A stretch of DNA of 64,000 nucleotides from Physcomitrium patens (Eukaryota > Streptophyta > Bryopsida > Funariales > Funariaceae), in assembly GCF_000002425.4 (NCBI RefSeq), contig NC_037262.1, positions 3,602,080 to 3,666,079 on the forward strand. Reading direction: 5' to 3'. A program made the position numbers and the translations under genes. The notes under the pieces were generated by a model. The model worked only from the letters and a program-made list of their open reading frames with translations. It ran no database searches and was not told the DNA's origin. Within the stretch, counting starts at the first letter, position 1. Each line of letters starts with the position of its first letter. Shown piece by piece: positions 33,886 to 43,779 of the stretch.

Positions 33886-35325
33886 ACGGTGCCTAAGAAA
33901 AATGGATTGTTATGTTTTATTCAAGATATGTAGCCAATGAATGCAGTAACTATAAGAAATGCAAGTATAGGACCTTTAGTAGATGAGTTTACAGAAGCGT
34001 TTGCAGGAAGGGAAATTTATTCAATAGATGATTTATATTCGGGTTATGATCAATTTTAACTTACCCATGGGAATAGAGATCTAACAACAATGAGAACGCC
34101 ACTTAGATTACTTAAAATGTGTACTCTCTCCCAAGGTGCTACTAACTTAGTTGTACATATGATGAATGGGATGAACAAGGTATTAAGAGACTTCATTCCT
34201 GAAAAAACTATGCCCTTTTTAGATGATGCTCCTATCAAAGGATGTAAAGAAGGAGAAAAAGATGAAACTTTAGATGAGAGGGGGTGTCGCAAATATGTTT
34301 TTGATCATATAGAAGATTGTGAAAAGATTTTAACTCAACTTGAAGAAGTTCATCTTACACTTTCAGGAGCAAAATCTATATTTGGAGTACAAGAAGTTCT
34401 TATTATTGGGCATTTGTGTAGGTTTTATGGGAGAAAGCCAGACCTAAGCAAAGTTGATGCAATTAGAAGAATGAAAGATTAATGTGACTCTTTAATAGAA
34501 GTATATAAGTTTTTAGGGGCTTGTATATTTTATCATATATGGATTCCTCATTATGCTCATGTTGCAGATCCATTGTATGAATTATTATATAAGGATTATC
34601 GATTTAAATGAAAAAAAAAGCATATTGAAGCAATGCAGAAGCTAAAGGTGTTATTGGTGACACCTCCAATTTTAAGAAAAATTGATTATAACTGTAATAG
34701 ACAAGTAATTAAGTAATTTTTAATGTGGATACCAGTCTTATTGCTATTAGATGGGTTGTGGGTCAAGATGATTCAAGTGGTAATAGATTTGTAGTTTGAT
34801 TTGGAATTAAATTTTTAAGTACTCATCAACATGCATATTTGCAAATCAAAAGAGAACTTTGGAGAGTTGTTTCGGCTATGAAAGCTAAAAGGGATTATTT
34901 GATTGGTGTAGCAATAGTAATTGAAATGGATTACTTGCCATTACTTGGAATGATTACTAATTTTTCAATGCTGGACATTGCAATGTTAAGATGGATTGCT
35001 TATATTAAGTCATTAAATTCAGAATTTAAGCATGTTGCTAGAAAGGACAATTTAGTAGCAGACATGCTATCTCGAGCAAGATATGAAAGAGAAGACGAAA
35101 TGGTTGAAGACATTAATGATGTTGGATCAAAATTCTATTCAGTATCAAATCTTAACAAAGAAGACAAGCTATTTCTTGAAGAAAATTATGAAGGAGAATT
35201 ATTGGATATTGATTATTACTTGAATACCTTAACTAAGCAAGAAAATTGGTCTACAAAAAAATTTAAATAAATAAGAAAAAAAAAATATGGATTTTTGTTT
35301 TAAGAAGGATTCTTATAGAAGAGAC
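33886..35325 (+). pseudogene. RT-RNase H of element F (continuation after B)
   Basis: The frame resumes with VPKKNGL and shows a decayed DLYSGYDQF, LSQGATNL and the catalytic box FLDDAPIKG (about 34216-34243), then RNase H with WIAYIKSLNSEFKH and ADMLSRARYERED. Stops near 34060, 34480, 34600-34800 and 35270 break it. Segments 34090-34482 and 34839-35270 are open. Confidence 0.82.
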
Positions 35326-36342
35326 CAAAAAAAAGAATTGGAATGCCACAAAGAGTGATAGGCAATAAGGAAGAGAAACAAAAATTATTAAAGGGATTTC
35401 ATGATAGTTTATGGGTAGGACATAGAGGAATTTGGACTACTTTTGTTAAACTTAAGGAACGATATTGGTGGAAAAATATGTACTGAGATGTGCTCTTATT
35501 TGTAGAGTTATGTGAAATTTGTCAAGCATATTCTAATATACGACATCGAGATGGTCTTCATTCTACATATCCTCTAGCTATTCATTTTAAATAGATTGTT
35601 GATTTGATTATTATGCCAATCGGATTATGACAAATGAGATATTTGGTCTTAGCTCGTGAAGATTTATCAAATCAAGTAGAAGGAAGAGCATTGAGAACAA
35701 AAACTAGGGAAGGAATTTGTAGATTTTTGCTTGAAGATATTATTTGCCACTACGGATGTGTAAGAAAAGTCACTGTAGATAGTGGAGAATTAAATGCACA
35801 AGAAGCTTATGAATTCTTTGAAAGATGTGGAATTAAACTATTACTGACTACTGCTTATAATCTTGAAGAAAATATAAAAAGTGAACGTGGTCACCTACCG
35901 ATTGTCAAAGCATTAGTTAAAGCTTGTAAGGAGAAGATTAGAGAATGGCCATGACTTTTGTCATTTGCATTATGGGCTGATCGAACAACTCATAGCTCAG
36001 TAATGTGATATATGCCTATTGAGCTTATGGTAGGTCAAAAACCAATTATGCCAATTGAAGAAAAAGTACCTACTTGGAGTGTGCTACCATAGAAAGATGG
36101 ATTGACAAGAGAAGAACTTTTAGCTATTAGAATTCAATAATTAGAGCAAAGATCAGAAGATGTGTAAATAGCATTAGAATGGTTCAAAATAGTGAGGTTA
36201 TAAAATAAGATATGATTTGATAAGTAGCATTTATTGAAGCCTAAAGCAATTGAAAAATTTGATTGGATTTTGGTCTATGATAGTAGCTTGGATAATCAAC
36301 ATAGTACTTTAAGGAAGTTTTTTAAGCATCAGTTTGGATCGT
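35326..36342 (+). pseudogene. Integrase of element F, N-terminal and core part
   Basis: The zinc finger (GHRGIWTTFVKLKERYWWK ... CEICQAY), core segments (YLVLAREDLSNQVEGRA, VTVDSGEL, SERGHLPIVKAL) and linker are readable with many stops. The usual ADRG is VDSG, keeping Asp. The frame is cut at 36342 by element G (TCGT duplication) and resumes at 58777. Confidence 0.82.
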
Positions 36343-37249
36343 TGTTGTGTTGGGGTTCCGCTACTATATAAAAATAATGTTATCATATACTTAATATATA
36401 ATTTATTAAGTAACATGGTGAGAGCCATATTAATAGATTTTAGTTGGTTGTAGAATATAATTTGATTATTACATTGAAAAGAGGTTGTTTAAAAAGATTA
36501 CTATAGAATTTGTATAATTTTAATTTTCTTTTGATACTGGCTTTTAAGATTGGTTTTGGTTGATAGTAACTTTTAAATATTTAGAATCACCTTTATTACA
36601 AATTAGTGACCTTTAAAATCTTCTTTTAATTCTTTTATTGGTGTTTAGAGCATAAATTATATAAATCTTATAAGAAAAAAGATTGAAGAAGGATTTTGGT
36701 AGCAAAGGGAGTAATTAGGGCACCAATATAGATGAATGGAAATGAATAATAAAAATCTCCATTCCTATTGGTCAAAAATCATGACCAATTGGCTTTGAAG
36801 AGGCTGCCTGAGGCCATATTAAGGATTAGGGTTAGTTTCTCGACGCCATTCGAATTTTGAAGGCTAGGATTAGAAAATTTAGATTTTTGGCTATAATTTT
36901 GACATAAGTTTTGTATGGTTTGGAGTTTATATGAAGGAGATATAAGCACTCAAAGTTAAGGTATTGATTTGAGAGCTACTGTCACTCTTTTTGACATATC
37001 ACATGCGTATAAACAGCAATTGAGGATCGGCAACTGCAACTGGAGAAAGTACTTTTGCGGCTATACTTTTTATATACTGCTTACTAGTGTCACGGACCAA
37101 AAATACAAACAAAAAATCTAAACAAGAAGTTCAAGAAGAAATGACAAGAACTAGATTATCAGATGAGTACAAGAGCAACGCCAAGAGAATTGAGCTAGAG
37201 CTTCAAGAGATGCGTTGTCGAGATTGAAGAACTCTTCAGCCTTGACTCC

Positions 37250-37257
37250 TATATATA
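37250..37257 (-). promoter_or_regulatory. TATA box in 3' LTR of element H
   Basis: TATATATA on a locally GC-richer background, downstream (in element orientation) of the heat-shock-element array. The same box is at 43315-43322 in the 5' LTR, where it could drive the element. Transcription would start about 30 bp further along the minus strand. Confidence 0.7.
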
Positions 37258-37290
37258 CTACTGGCCTATGGTTCTAAAGAAGCGCATCAA

Positions 37291-37522
37291 GAAGCTTCCC
37301 AAGAACTATGAAGCTTCTCGAGCAACTACCCAAGAGCTAGGAAGCTTCTCAAGTAACTTCCTAGAATCTACTAGAATATTCTAAAAATCTTCTAGAGCCT
37401 TCTAAGAGAATCTTTAGGGAATCTTCAAAGAATCTTTAGAGAATCTTTGAAGAATATTCCAAGAGAATATTCAAGGAATCTTTTGGAAGTTTCTAGAGAC
37501 TTCTTTCTAGAAGGTTCTAGAA
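37291..37522 (-). promoter_or_regulatory. Heat-shock-element-like array in LTR of element H
   Basis: The strand-symmetric pattern GAA-N2-TTC-N2-GAA recurs. The best site, 37505-37522, is TTC-N2-GAA-N2-TTC-N2-GAA, four perfect units; 37486-37503 is GAA-N2-TTC-N2-GAG-N2-TTC; further two- and three-unit sites lie at 37291, 37310 and between 37370 and 37480. The 5' LTR has the same array (best site 43570-43587). The array lies upstream of the TATA box in element orientation, the expected place in a heat-inducible promoter. Binding by heat-shock factor is inferred. Confidence 0.75.
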
Positions 37523-37561
37523 ACTTGTCTCTAGAAAGGTCTAAGGACTATATCCCTAACA

Positions 37562-37575
37562 TCACCTCCTCCTTT
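37562..37575 (-). promoter_or_regulatory. Polypurine tract of element H
   Basis: On the minus strand AAAGGAGGAGGTGA abuts the 3' LTR. Confidence 0.8.
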
Positions 37576-37611
37576 AGCCTCGAGGTCTCCGAGAAGCAAT
37601 GTTATCGTCAG

Positions 37612-37965
37612 TCAATACCAACGCAAGAAAATGAAGATCTGTCGCATAACCTCTGCTATGAACTCCAATTGTTGTTCACGAGGCAAGTGATTCAATGGTC
37701 CTTGAAGCCAACGGTAGTGGCCCACGCATTCAACTTCTGACCAAGCATGAACCTCTGTGTCTTCATTGTGAAATTGTCCTGCAAACACTCCTTTTGGCTG
37801 ACCATTGTAGGCAGGCTCGACCTCAAATACAATCACCAGCGATCTGTTGCTCGGAATCCTTCGACGTCGTCGTGGTGCAGGCGGTTCTTCATCTCGCGGT
37901 CGTCTTCGTGAGCTAGTTTCTTGAGATGACATAACAAGTGTAGTATCTTGGCTATCCATATTCAA
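37612..37965 (-). CDS. Accessory ORF downstream of pol in element H, unknown function
   Basis: A 117-residue open frame between the chromodomain and the 3' LTR, separate from pol. The N-terminal 40 residues are basic and arginine-rich (SSRRRPRDEEPPAPRRRRR), which could act as a nuclear or RNA-binding signal. The C-terminal half is less charged with several Trp (HAWSEVECVGHYRWL, FIFLRWY). I do not recognise a domain. It sits about 140 bp after the end of pol and has no stop or frameshift, although pol in the same element does have a stop. It could be a real third gene or a chance frame in the 3' untranslated region. Confidence 0.5.
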   Translation of the reverse strand: MNMDSQDTTLVMSSQETSSRRRPRDEEPPAPRRRRRIPSNRSLVIVFEVEPAYNGQPKGVFAGQFHNEDTEVHAWSEVECVGHYRWLQGPLNHLPREQQLEFIAEVMRQIFIFLRWY

Positions 37966-38107
37966 AGGCTAAAACAATAAGAACAAACTTGGGCTACTAA
38001 CAAAGTTCTACGCTATCTTGGAGAGAATGACTACATCAACTATGGATTTTGGTGGTGCTCTCTCCTCTTTTCTGTTTTCTGGATGAGCAAGCTTTAGTAA
38101 GAAGCTA

Positions 38108-38695
38108 TCATCGAACCGGCTTGGGTTTCTCAGGATATCGTCGATGAAACTCCTGTACCTTTTGCGACGCATTCGCGAGATTTTTGGCCGGCTCCCATGT
38201 TCGTTCATTAATATCGTAACCGCTCCAATGCACAAAGTATTCTAATTTACCCCATCTTTGCCGTGAATCCAGGACCTTTTCCACCTCGTATTCTTCGTGG
38301 TTCTCTATTTCTATGCTAGGTGGTGGACATTGTACTCTTCCAAGGAAAGACGATTCTCGATAAGGCTCCAACAAAGAAACATGAAAGACAGGATGTACCT
38401 TCATAGTAGCTCGTAACTCCAGACGATACGCTACAGGATTGATCTGCTTCTGGATAACAAATGGTCTCAATCTCCGATAGTTCAATTTGTCACATGGCCG
38501 CTTGGTTTTAATATTTCGTCGAAGCAGCCAAACTTTATCTCCAATCGTGAATTTAGGTGCCTGATTCTGAAATTTGTCCGCGGATGCCTTATAAGATTTT
38601 TGGGCAGTTTGCAATTGAAGCTTCAATGTAGTTTGAAGCTGCGAAAGCTCCTTCACTAATCCTTCAGCTGCCGGATTATTAATCGTTGACGAATT
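38108..38695 (-). CDS. C-terminal end of element H pol: integrase tail and chromodomain
   Basis: After the TAG at 38696-38698 the same frame runs on to 38108. It contains the integrase C-terminal module (KFTIGDKVWLLRRNI, HPVFHVSLLEPY) and a chromodomain with EEYEVEKVLDSR, LEYFVHWSGY and TWEPAKNL, ending in HRRYPEKPKP. The chromodomain's aromatic residues are in place (Y, W/Y, W). The first usable ATG after the stop is at 38656. In the parent enzyme this part would be fused to the integrase core; the single TAG is consistent with CAG decay. Confidence 0.9.
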   Translation of the reverse strand, partial: NSSTINNPAAEGLVKELSQLQTTLKLQLQTAQKSYKASADKFQNQAPKFTIGDKVWLLRRNIKTKRPCDKLNYRRLRPFVIQKQINPVAYRLELRATMKVHPVFHVSLLEPYRESSFLGRVQCPPPSIEIENHEEYEVEKVLDSRQRWGKLEYFVHWSGYDINERTWEPAKNLANASQKVQEFHRRYPEKPKPVR

Positions 38696-41665
38696 CTATA
38701 AGTCAAGCTTCGGATGGTATCCATAATTGGAAAAGAATGGCGTTTGTTGAGTTGACGCATGAAGGGTGTTGTTATATGCAAACTCGGCTAGCGGTAGATA
38801 TGCGGCCCAATCATCTTGTTGATAGTTGATGGTGCAACGTAAATATTGCTCTAAAACTTGATTCACCCGTTCTGTTTGGCCGTCCGTTTGAGGATGAAAT
38901 GCCGAAGAAAGCTTGATATCCACCTTCAATATTTCAAAAAGAGATTTCCAAAACTTTGACACAAACTGGGTTCCTCGATCCGATACGATATCATCTGGTA
39001 GACCATGATATCGATACACATTATTAAGAAAGAGTCTTGCTGTGTCTTCGCTTGACGATGTCTTCTTGCAAGGGACAAAATGCGCCATCTTTGTAAGCCG
39101 GTCTACGACAACAAAAATACTGTCAAATGAATTCGATGGTGGTAGATCCGTAATAAAGTCCATGGAAACCGAAGACCATGGTCGGCGCGGAATAGGCAAT
39201 GGCTGTAGAAGTCCATAAGGCCGATGTCGAGGGTTTTTCGATCTTGAACAAATGTCACAAGATACAACAAAATCTTTCACATCCTTCCACATTTGAGGCG
39301 ACCAGAAATCGTGGGAAATAAGTTCCAAGGTCTTATTGAATCCAAAATATCCCGCAGTTGGAAAGTCATGACAAGATTGAAGAACTCGGAGTCGTGCTGG
39401 CCCTTTTGGGATATACAACCGCTCTTCGAAATATACTAGATCTCCTTCCATCTTGAATTTATCATCACTAGCATGTTGCTTGATATCAAGGGCTAGAGAA
39501 TCTTCAATGGTTGCGGCCCGTACCTGATCGAGGAAGTCAGCATCAATTGGTATAATAGCTGCGTTGAGCCAAAATTTCTCTGGCTTCAACAATGCCGTGT
39601 ACTGTTGATCAAATACTGCATCTCCAACCTTTGGCGCGAGATATGATCTCCTTGATAATGCATCGGACAACCCTTGTTGCTTCCCAAGCCGATAAGTAAT
39701 AACAAAGTCAAACTTGGATAGCGACATACTCCACCGAGCTTGACGCCGATTCAAAACCCGAGCCGACATAAAATACTCCAAATTCTTGTGATCCGTATAT
39801 ACGGTCACTCGATGTACAGTTCCTTCGAGAAAGTGGCGCCACTCTTGGAAAGAATCTACTATAGCAAGGAGTTCTTTATCATGGATCTCATAGTTGATCT
39901 CAGCATTAGAGAATTTTCGAGAATAGAACGCAACTGGATGGAGCTTCTCATCTACGCCCATCTGTGAAAGTACAGCTTCCAAAGCAAAATCCGAAGCATC
40001 TGTCTCCAAATAAAAGGCCTTTGTAAAGTCCGGATGTACCAAGATTGGAGCTGTAGTAAATACCATCTTCAAATCTTGAAATGCTTTTTCTGCGATAGGT
40101 CCCCATTCGAGCTTGTCCTTACACGTTAACCGAGTGAGGGGGGCAGCAACTTGAGAATAATTCTTGATGAAGATCCGATAGTAGTTAGCAAATCCAAGAA
40201 AACATTGTACGTCCCTAACCGTCTCCGGAACTTTCCAAGACATGATTGCTTCCACCTTCTTTGGATCCATCTTCAAGCCTTCCGTAGTCGCGATGAATCC
40301 CAAAAACTCCATCTCAGTTTGGTGAAATAAGCACTTCTCCAATTTGGCATAGAGTCTTCGCTCCCGTAGTTTTTTGAGTACCAGACGAACGTGCTTCTCA
40401 TGTTCTTCCTCGTTCTTAGAAAATATCAAAATATCATCTAGATAGATGACAACAAAATCATCTAGATGCTCTCGAAAGATGTCATTCATCATGTGTTGAA
40501 AGACCGCTGGAGCATTAGTAAGACCAAATGGCATGACATTGTATTCAAAATGGCCATACCTTGTTCGGAAAGCTATCTTCCATTCATCTCCTTCCTTGAT
40601 TCGCACAAGGTTGTAAGCTCCCCTTAGGTCAATCTTTGTAAAGATCCTTGCACGCCCAAGTTGTTCTAGAAGACCAGAGATCAAAGGCAGTGGGTAGCGA
40701 TTCTTTTTTGTCACCTTGTTGAGGCCTCGATAGTCCACGCACATCCGTAGTGAGCCATCCTTCTTCTTCACAAATAAGATTGGTGCCCCAGCTGGCGACT
40801 TCGAATGACAGATGAAGTTCTTGGCTAGATTCTCGTCAATGTACTTCCGCAACTCAGTCAACTCCGTCTGCGACAAATTGTAGATTGGTCCAAAAGGTGG
40901 TTGTGCTCCTTCTTGCAATTCAATGGCACAGTCATAGGGTCGATGCTCTGGCAGCATATCAGCATTCTTCTTTTCAAAGACATCTTTGAATTCTTCATAC
41001 TGCTTTGGAATAACCAAAGTCGGAGTTGCATCTTCTCGAGTCGGAGTTGCGAAGATGACAAGAGGTGTATTTTGCTTGGCTTCCTTCATGAAAGCCCTTG
41101 CACCTATAAACAAGGATTTGTTTCTAGACATTGTCTTGACAGATTCCACCTTCAAGGAGTTTGTTGGAAATGTCACTTTTTGCAACTTCCAATCTATCAA
41201 TGGATTATATCTATCAAGCCAAGATAGTCCCAAAATGATAGAACATGAAGGGGACTTGATAACATTAAACACAATATTGCTCTCATGGTTTTCAAGACGT
41301 ACCTTCAATGGTTTAGTTTCATGGATAACATTGCCCGAAGACAATGGTCGTCCGTCTATGACTTCTACATGGACAGGCTTAAGTTTCTTTACAAGAGAAA
41401 TATTGTGAAGCTTGGCAAACTCTTCATCTATAAAGCAAGCGGATGCACCCGAGTCTAATAAAGCATCGACTTGTAGTTCTTGAATACCCAGATGTAAAGG
41501 TAGCATAAAACAATCTGAAGGTTGAGTTGAGAGAAAGGGACCTTGATTAATTTTGGATGTTGACATGTCGAGCCGCACGGTCCCTATTGTGGCTGGGCGT
41601 CCTTGTTTTCCTGCATGCTTGTACTCCTGAGTCTTGTTGTTTGAGGCTTCTGTTTCTTCCGACAA
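38696..41665 (-). CDS. pol: Element H Pol polyprotein (protease, RT, RNase H, integrase core), cut by one TAG
   Basis: The open frame has 989 residues. Protease DSGA at 71-74; RT with FVKKKDGSLRMCVDYR, VMPFGLTNAP and YLDD at 408-411; RNase H with Asp 556, Glu 598, Asp 625 and Asp 668 (LSDALSR); integrase zinc finger ending CDICS (803-807); catalytic D836, D896 (SDRG) and E932 (GQTERVNQ). It opens in a non-ATG context inside gag; the first ATG is at 41566, 18 bases past the gag stop. The frame is -1 relative to gag, with an 82-base overlap, so frameshifting or restart are both possible. RT and integrase resemble fungal and lower-plant Tcn1/Tf1-type chromoviruses. Confidence 0.94.
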   Translation of the reverse strand: MSEETEASNNKTQEYKHAGKQGRPATIGTVRLDMSTSKINQGPFLSTQPSDCFMLPLHLGIQELQVDALLDSGASACFIDEEFAKLHNISLVKKLKPVHVEVIDGRPLSSGNVIHETKPLKVRLENHESNIVFNVIKSPSCSIILGLSWLDRYNPLIDWKLQKVTFPTNSLKVESVKTMSRNKSLFIGARAFMKEAKQNTPLVIFATPTREDATPTLVIPKQYEEFKDVFEKKNADMLPEHRPYDCAIELQEGAQPPFGPIYNLSQTELTELRKYIDENLAKNFICHSKSPAGAPILFVKKKDGSLRMCVDYRGLNKVTKKNRYPLPLISGLLEQLGRARIFTKIDLRGAYNLVRIKEGDEWKIAFRTRYGHFEYNVMPFGLTNAPAVFQHMMNDIFREHLDDFVVIYLDDILIFSKNEEEHEKHVRLVLKKLRERRLYAKLEKCLFHQTEMEFLGFIATTEGLKMDPKKVEAIMSWKVPETVRDVQCFLGFANYYRIFIKNYSQVAAPLTRLTCKDKLEWGPIAEKAFQDLKMVFTTAPILVHPDFTKAFYLETDASDFALEAVLSQMGVDEKLHPVAFYSRKFSNAEINYEIHDKELLAIVDSFQEWRHFLEGTVHRVTVYTDHKNLEYFMSARVLNRRQARWSMSLSKFDFVITYRLGKQQGLSDALSRRSYLAPKVGDAVFDQQYTALLKPEKFWLNAAIIPIDADFLDQVRAATIEDSLALDIKQHASDDKFKMEGDLVYFEERLYIPKGPARLRVLQSCHDFPTAGYFGFNKTLELISHDFWSPQMWKDVKDFVVSCDICSRSKNPRHRPYGLLQPLPIPRRPWSSVSMDFITDLPPSNSFDSIFVVVDRLTKMAHFVPCKKTSSSEDTARLFLNNVYRYHGLPDDIVSDRGTQFVSKFWKSLFEILKVDIKLSSAFHPQTDGQTERVNQVLEQYLRCTINYQQDDWAAYLPLAEFAYNNTLHASTQQTPFFSNYGYHPKLDL

Positions 41666-42633
41666 TCTACAGCTTTATGGCCCGCTTCTCCGCAATATAA
41701 ACACAAGTTTTGTTCAAACCGTCGCTTCCTTTTCTCAGCTGTGAGGGGTTTGAAACGTACCGCATCAATTTGCATGGGTTCAGGATCTGTGGAGTGATTC
41801 TTTGGACCTTTTGAAAATGTAGCAAATGCTCGATCATTTCTCCAGCGTGATCGTCTTTCTTGTCGTAATTCAAAGAGGCAGTTGTCACATATAATTGCCT
41901 GAGATATAAGTTCTTCTAAAGTATCCGCTTTAGGCATGGTGATCAATAAGTTCTTGACATCATCTCTCAGTCCATATCGAAATCGTGTCATGAACGCCTT
42001 ATCATTCCAATCAAGATCACATGTAAGCTGTTGAAATTCTACAGCATAGATTGCAGCAGAACGTGATCCTTGTCGCAGATTTTGTATCTTTCTTTCAGCC
42101 ACTCTTTCTCGATCGCTATCTCCAAACGCAGCAGTAAGTCTCTCTATGAAAGCCTCTAGGTTGTATAATATTGGAGAATCCTTCTCCAATAGTGGAGCAA
42201 ACCAAGAGCGAGCATTTCCTGATAGAAGAGTACCTATGAAAGTAACCTGGGTAAATCCATTCGGATAACGAGAAGGGTATAGGCGTAGGTAAAGCCGTAC
42301 TTGTTGCACAAAACCTCGGAAGTTGGCTCTTGTTCCGTCAAACTTGTTTGACATACTCACTTTTGGTTCTTTCATATTAATCCTTGAAGTATCTATAGGG
42401 GTCGTATGTGACACATGTCTTGCTTCTCTCAGTCGAATAATCTCTTGTTGTAGGCTATGAATTTCGCGTCTAGCTTCTTCGGTCACTAGATCAATTTGAG
42501 GTTCTTTACTTGGATTACGAAGAAATGTAATCACCTTTCGTACACTATTCATAAGAGCTTGAAGATCTGCAAGAGTTGCCACTCTATTGTCTACTTGTGG
42601 AGATGCACTGTCTATGACTTGGTCTACTTCCAT
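41584..42633 (-). CDS. gag: Element H Gag, intact
   Basis: A 349-residue open frame. The N-terminus (about 1-95) looks coiled-coil-rich; residues 100-270 are a Ty3-type capsid domain (FDGTRANFRGFVQQVRLYL, LSGNARSWFAPLLE, LEAFIERLTAAFGD, EFQQLTCDLDWNDKAFMTRF, YGLRDDVKNLL); residues 311-324 are a zinc knuckle CLYCGEAGHKAVDC. It would assemble the virus-like particle and package RNA. The ATG lies about 520 bases inside the 5' LTR end. Confidence 0.93.
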   Translation of the reverse strand: MEVDQVIDSASPQVDNRVATLADLQALMNSVRKVITFLRNPSKEPQIDLVTEEARREIHSLQQEIIRLREARHVSHTTPIDTSRINMKEPKVSMSNKFDGTRANFRGFVQQVRLYLRLYPSRYPNGFTQVTFIGTLLSGNARSWFAPLLEKDSPILYNLEAFIERLTAAFGDSDRERVAERKIQNLRQGSRSAAIYAVEFQQLTCDLDWNDKAFMTRFRYGLRDDVKNLLITMPKADTLEELISQAIICDNCLFELRQERRSRWRNDRAFATFSKGPKNHSTDPEPMQIDAVRFKPLTAEKRKRRFEQNLCLYCGEAGHKAVDCRKKQKPQTTRLRSTSMQENKDAQPQ

Positions 42634-42759
42634 ATTTAGAGAATAGATGGATTAAAAATTTTGAGAGAAGAAGAAATTGCTAAGTCTCTTGGAGAAAATT
42701 GTAGCACTACTTGTCACTAAAACCTACTCGGAGAAAAGGAAAAAAAAACACTAAATGAT

Positions 42760-43135
42760 TTCAGTTTAGAGGAGGGTAATCCGCAACCTCTAAAAATGCC
42801 TCAATACTTTCGAGAAGAGGGGTAATCCGCACTCTATCAAGAAGGCAAAGCTTTGAAATTGATGTTAACAGTCCTTTCTACTAGCTATGCTAAAGAAAAA
42901 GAAGGAATTAATATCAGTCTAAGAGAGGGTAATCCGCAACCCTTAGAACGCTCAAGTATCTCTAAGGAAAGGGGTAGTCCACTCTCTGCCTCAAAGAACT
43001 AAGCTCTGATATTGTGATTGAGAAAATATCAGTTTAGAGGAAGGTAATCCGCAACCCCTAAAGCGCTAGAATACCTTCAAGAAGAGGGGTAATCCGCTCT
43101 CAAACAAGAAGGATTCAGCTTTGATATTAAGATAA
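42760..43135 (-). repeat. Three ~110-125 bp tandem repeats in the 5' leader of element H
   Basis: Imperfect units at about 42765-42866, 42911-43019 and 43027-43135 each contain two copies of GGTAATCCGC (or GGTAGTCC) and end with AAGCTTTGA/CTCTGATATT-like sequence. They lie between the 5' LTR and gag. The minus-strand end of the units resembles the tRNA-Met type motif TATCAGAGC, but not at the position expected for a primer site. Confidence 0.85.
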
Positions 43136-43152
43136 ACGTAGTCTCGATAAAC

Positions 43153-43626
43153 TGTCACGGACCAAAAATACAAACAAGAAATCTAAACAAGAAGTTCAAG
43201 AAGAAATGACAAGAACTAGATTATCAGATGAGTACAAGAGCAGCACCAAGAGAATTGAGCTAGAGCTTCAAGAGATGCGTTGTCGAGACTGAAGAACTCT
43301 TCAGCCTCGACTCCTATATATATTACTGGCCTATGGTTCTAAAGAAGCGCATCAAGAAGCTTCCCAAGAACTATGAAGCTTCTCGAGCAACTACCCAAGA
43401 GCTAGGAAGCTTCTCAAGTAACTTCCTAGAATCTACTAGAATATTCTAAAAATCTTCTAGAGCCTTCTAAGAGAATCTTTAGAGAATCTTCAAAGAATCT
43501 TTAGAGAATCTTTGAAGAATATTCTAAGAGAATATTCAAGGAATCTTTTGGAAGTTTCTAGAGACTTCTTTCTAGAAGGTTCTAGAAACTTGTCTCTAGA
43601 AAGGTCTAAGGACTATGTCCCTAACA
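43153..43626 (-). repeat. 5' LTR of element H
   Basis: 474 bp, identical in length to the 3' LTR, with about nine transition differences. The right flank ACTAG is the duplicate of the left flank. Confidence 0.95.
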
Positions 43627-43761
43627 ACTAGATTCCAAGTAGAAATAAAGGAATTATTGGATTTTGAACTCAGCGCATGCAATCTAAAGGTTTAAGCTAT
43701 ACTCTCTATAGTTAGATACCCAATGTATTCCCAAATAGCAAATCACACCATACGACAAATT

Positions 43762-43779
43762 TGGTGAATCCGACGTGAA
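43762..43779 (+). promoter_or_regulatory. Primer-binding site of element G, tRNA-Trp type
   Basis: TGGTGAATCCGACGTGAA, one C-to-T change from A, four bases after the LTR end. Confidence 0.85.

Larger units (their letters stand above)
37088..37561 (-). repeat. 3' LTR of element H
   Basis: On the minus strand it runs TGTTAGGG...CCGTGACA, with TG/CA ends. It carries the promoter elements listed separately. Confidence 0.95.
37088..43626 (-). mobile_element. Element H: nearly intact Tcn1/Tf1-like chromovirus
   Basis: A 6.5-kb element with 474-bp LTRs (37088-37561 and 43153-43626, about nine differences, all transitions) and a perfect 5-bp duplication ACTAG (37083-37087, 43627-43631). Gag and pol lie in different frames; pol has protease, RT, RNase H, integrase and a C-terminal chromodomain. 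Such chromodomains can steer integration to marked chromatin. It is the youngest and GC-richest element here, and lies in the 5' LTR of G. The 3' LTR of G at 58646-58650 shows the empty site. Confidence 0.96.
36343..43757 (+). repeat. 5' LTR of element G, split by element H
   Basis: The LTR halves are 36343-37087 and 43632-43757, with chromovirus H and one copy of its target duplication between. The end TACGACA at 43757 is followed by the PBS after four bases. The intact partner LTR is 57906-58776 (871 bp). Over the LTR body GTTATCAT/GTAATTAT starts, CTCCATTCCTATTGGTC and CAATTGAGGATCG are shared with the partner, and in reverse with D and K. Confidence 0.9.

Noticed and set aside
38008..38235. 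75-residue minus-strand frame near the end of H
   Set aside because: It overlaps the chromodomain in another frame and has no independent support.
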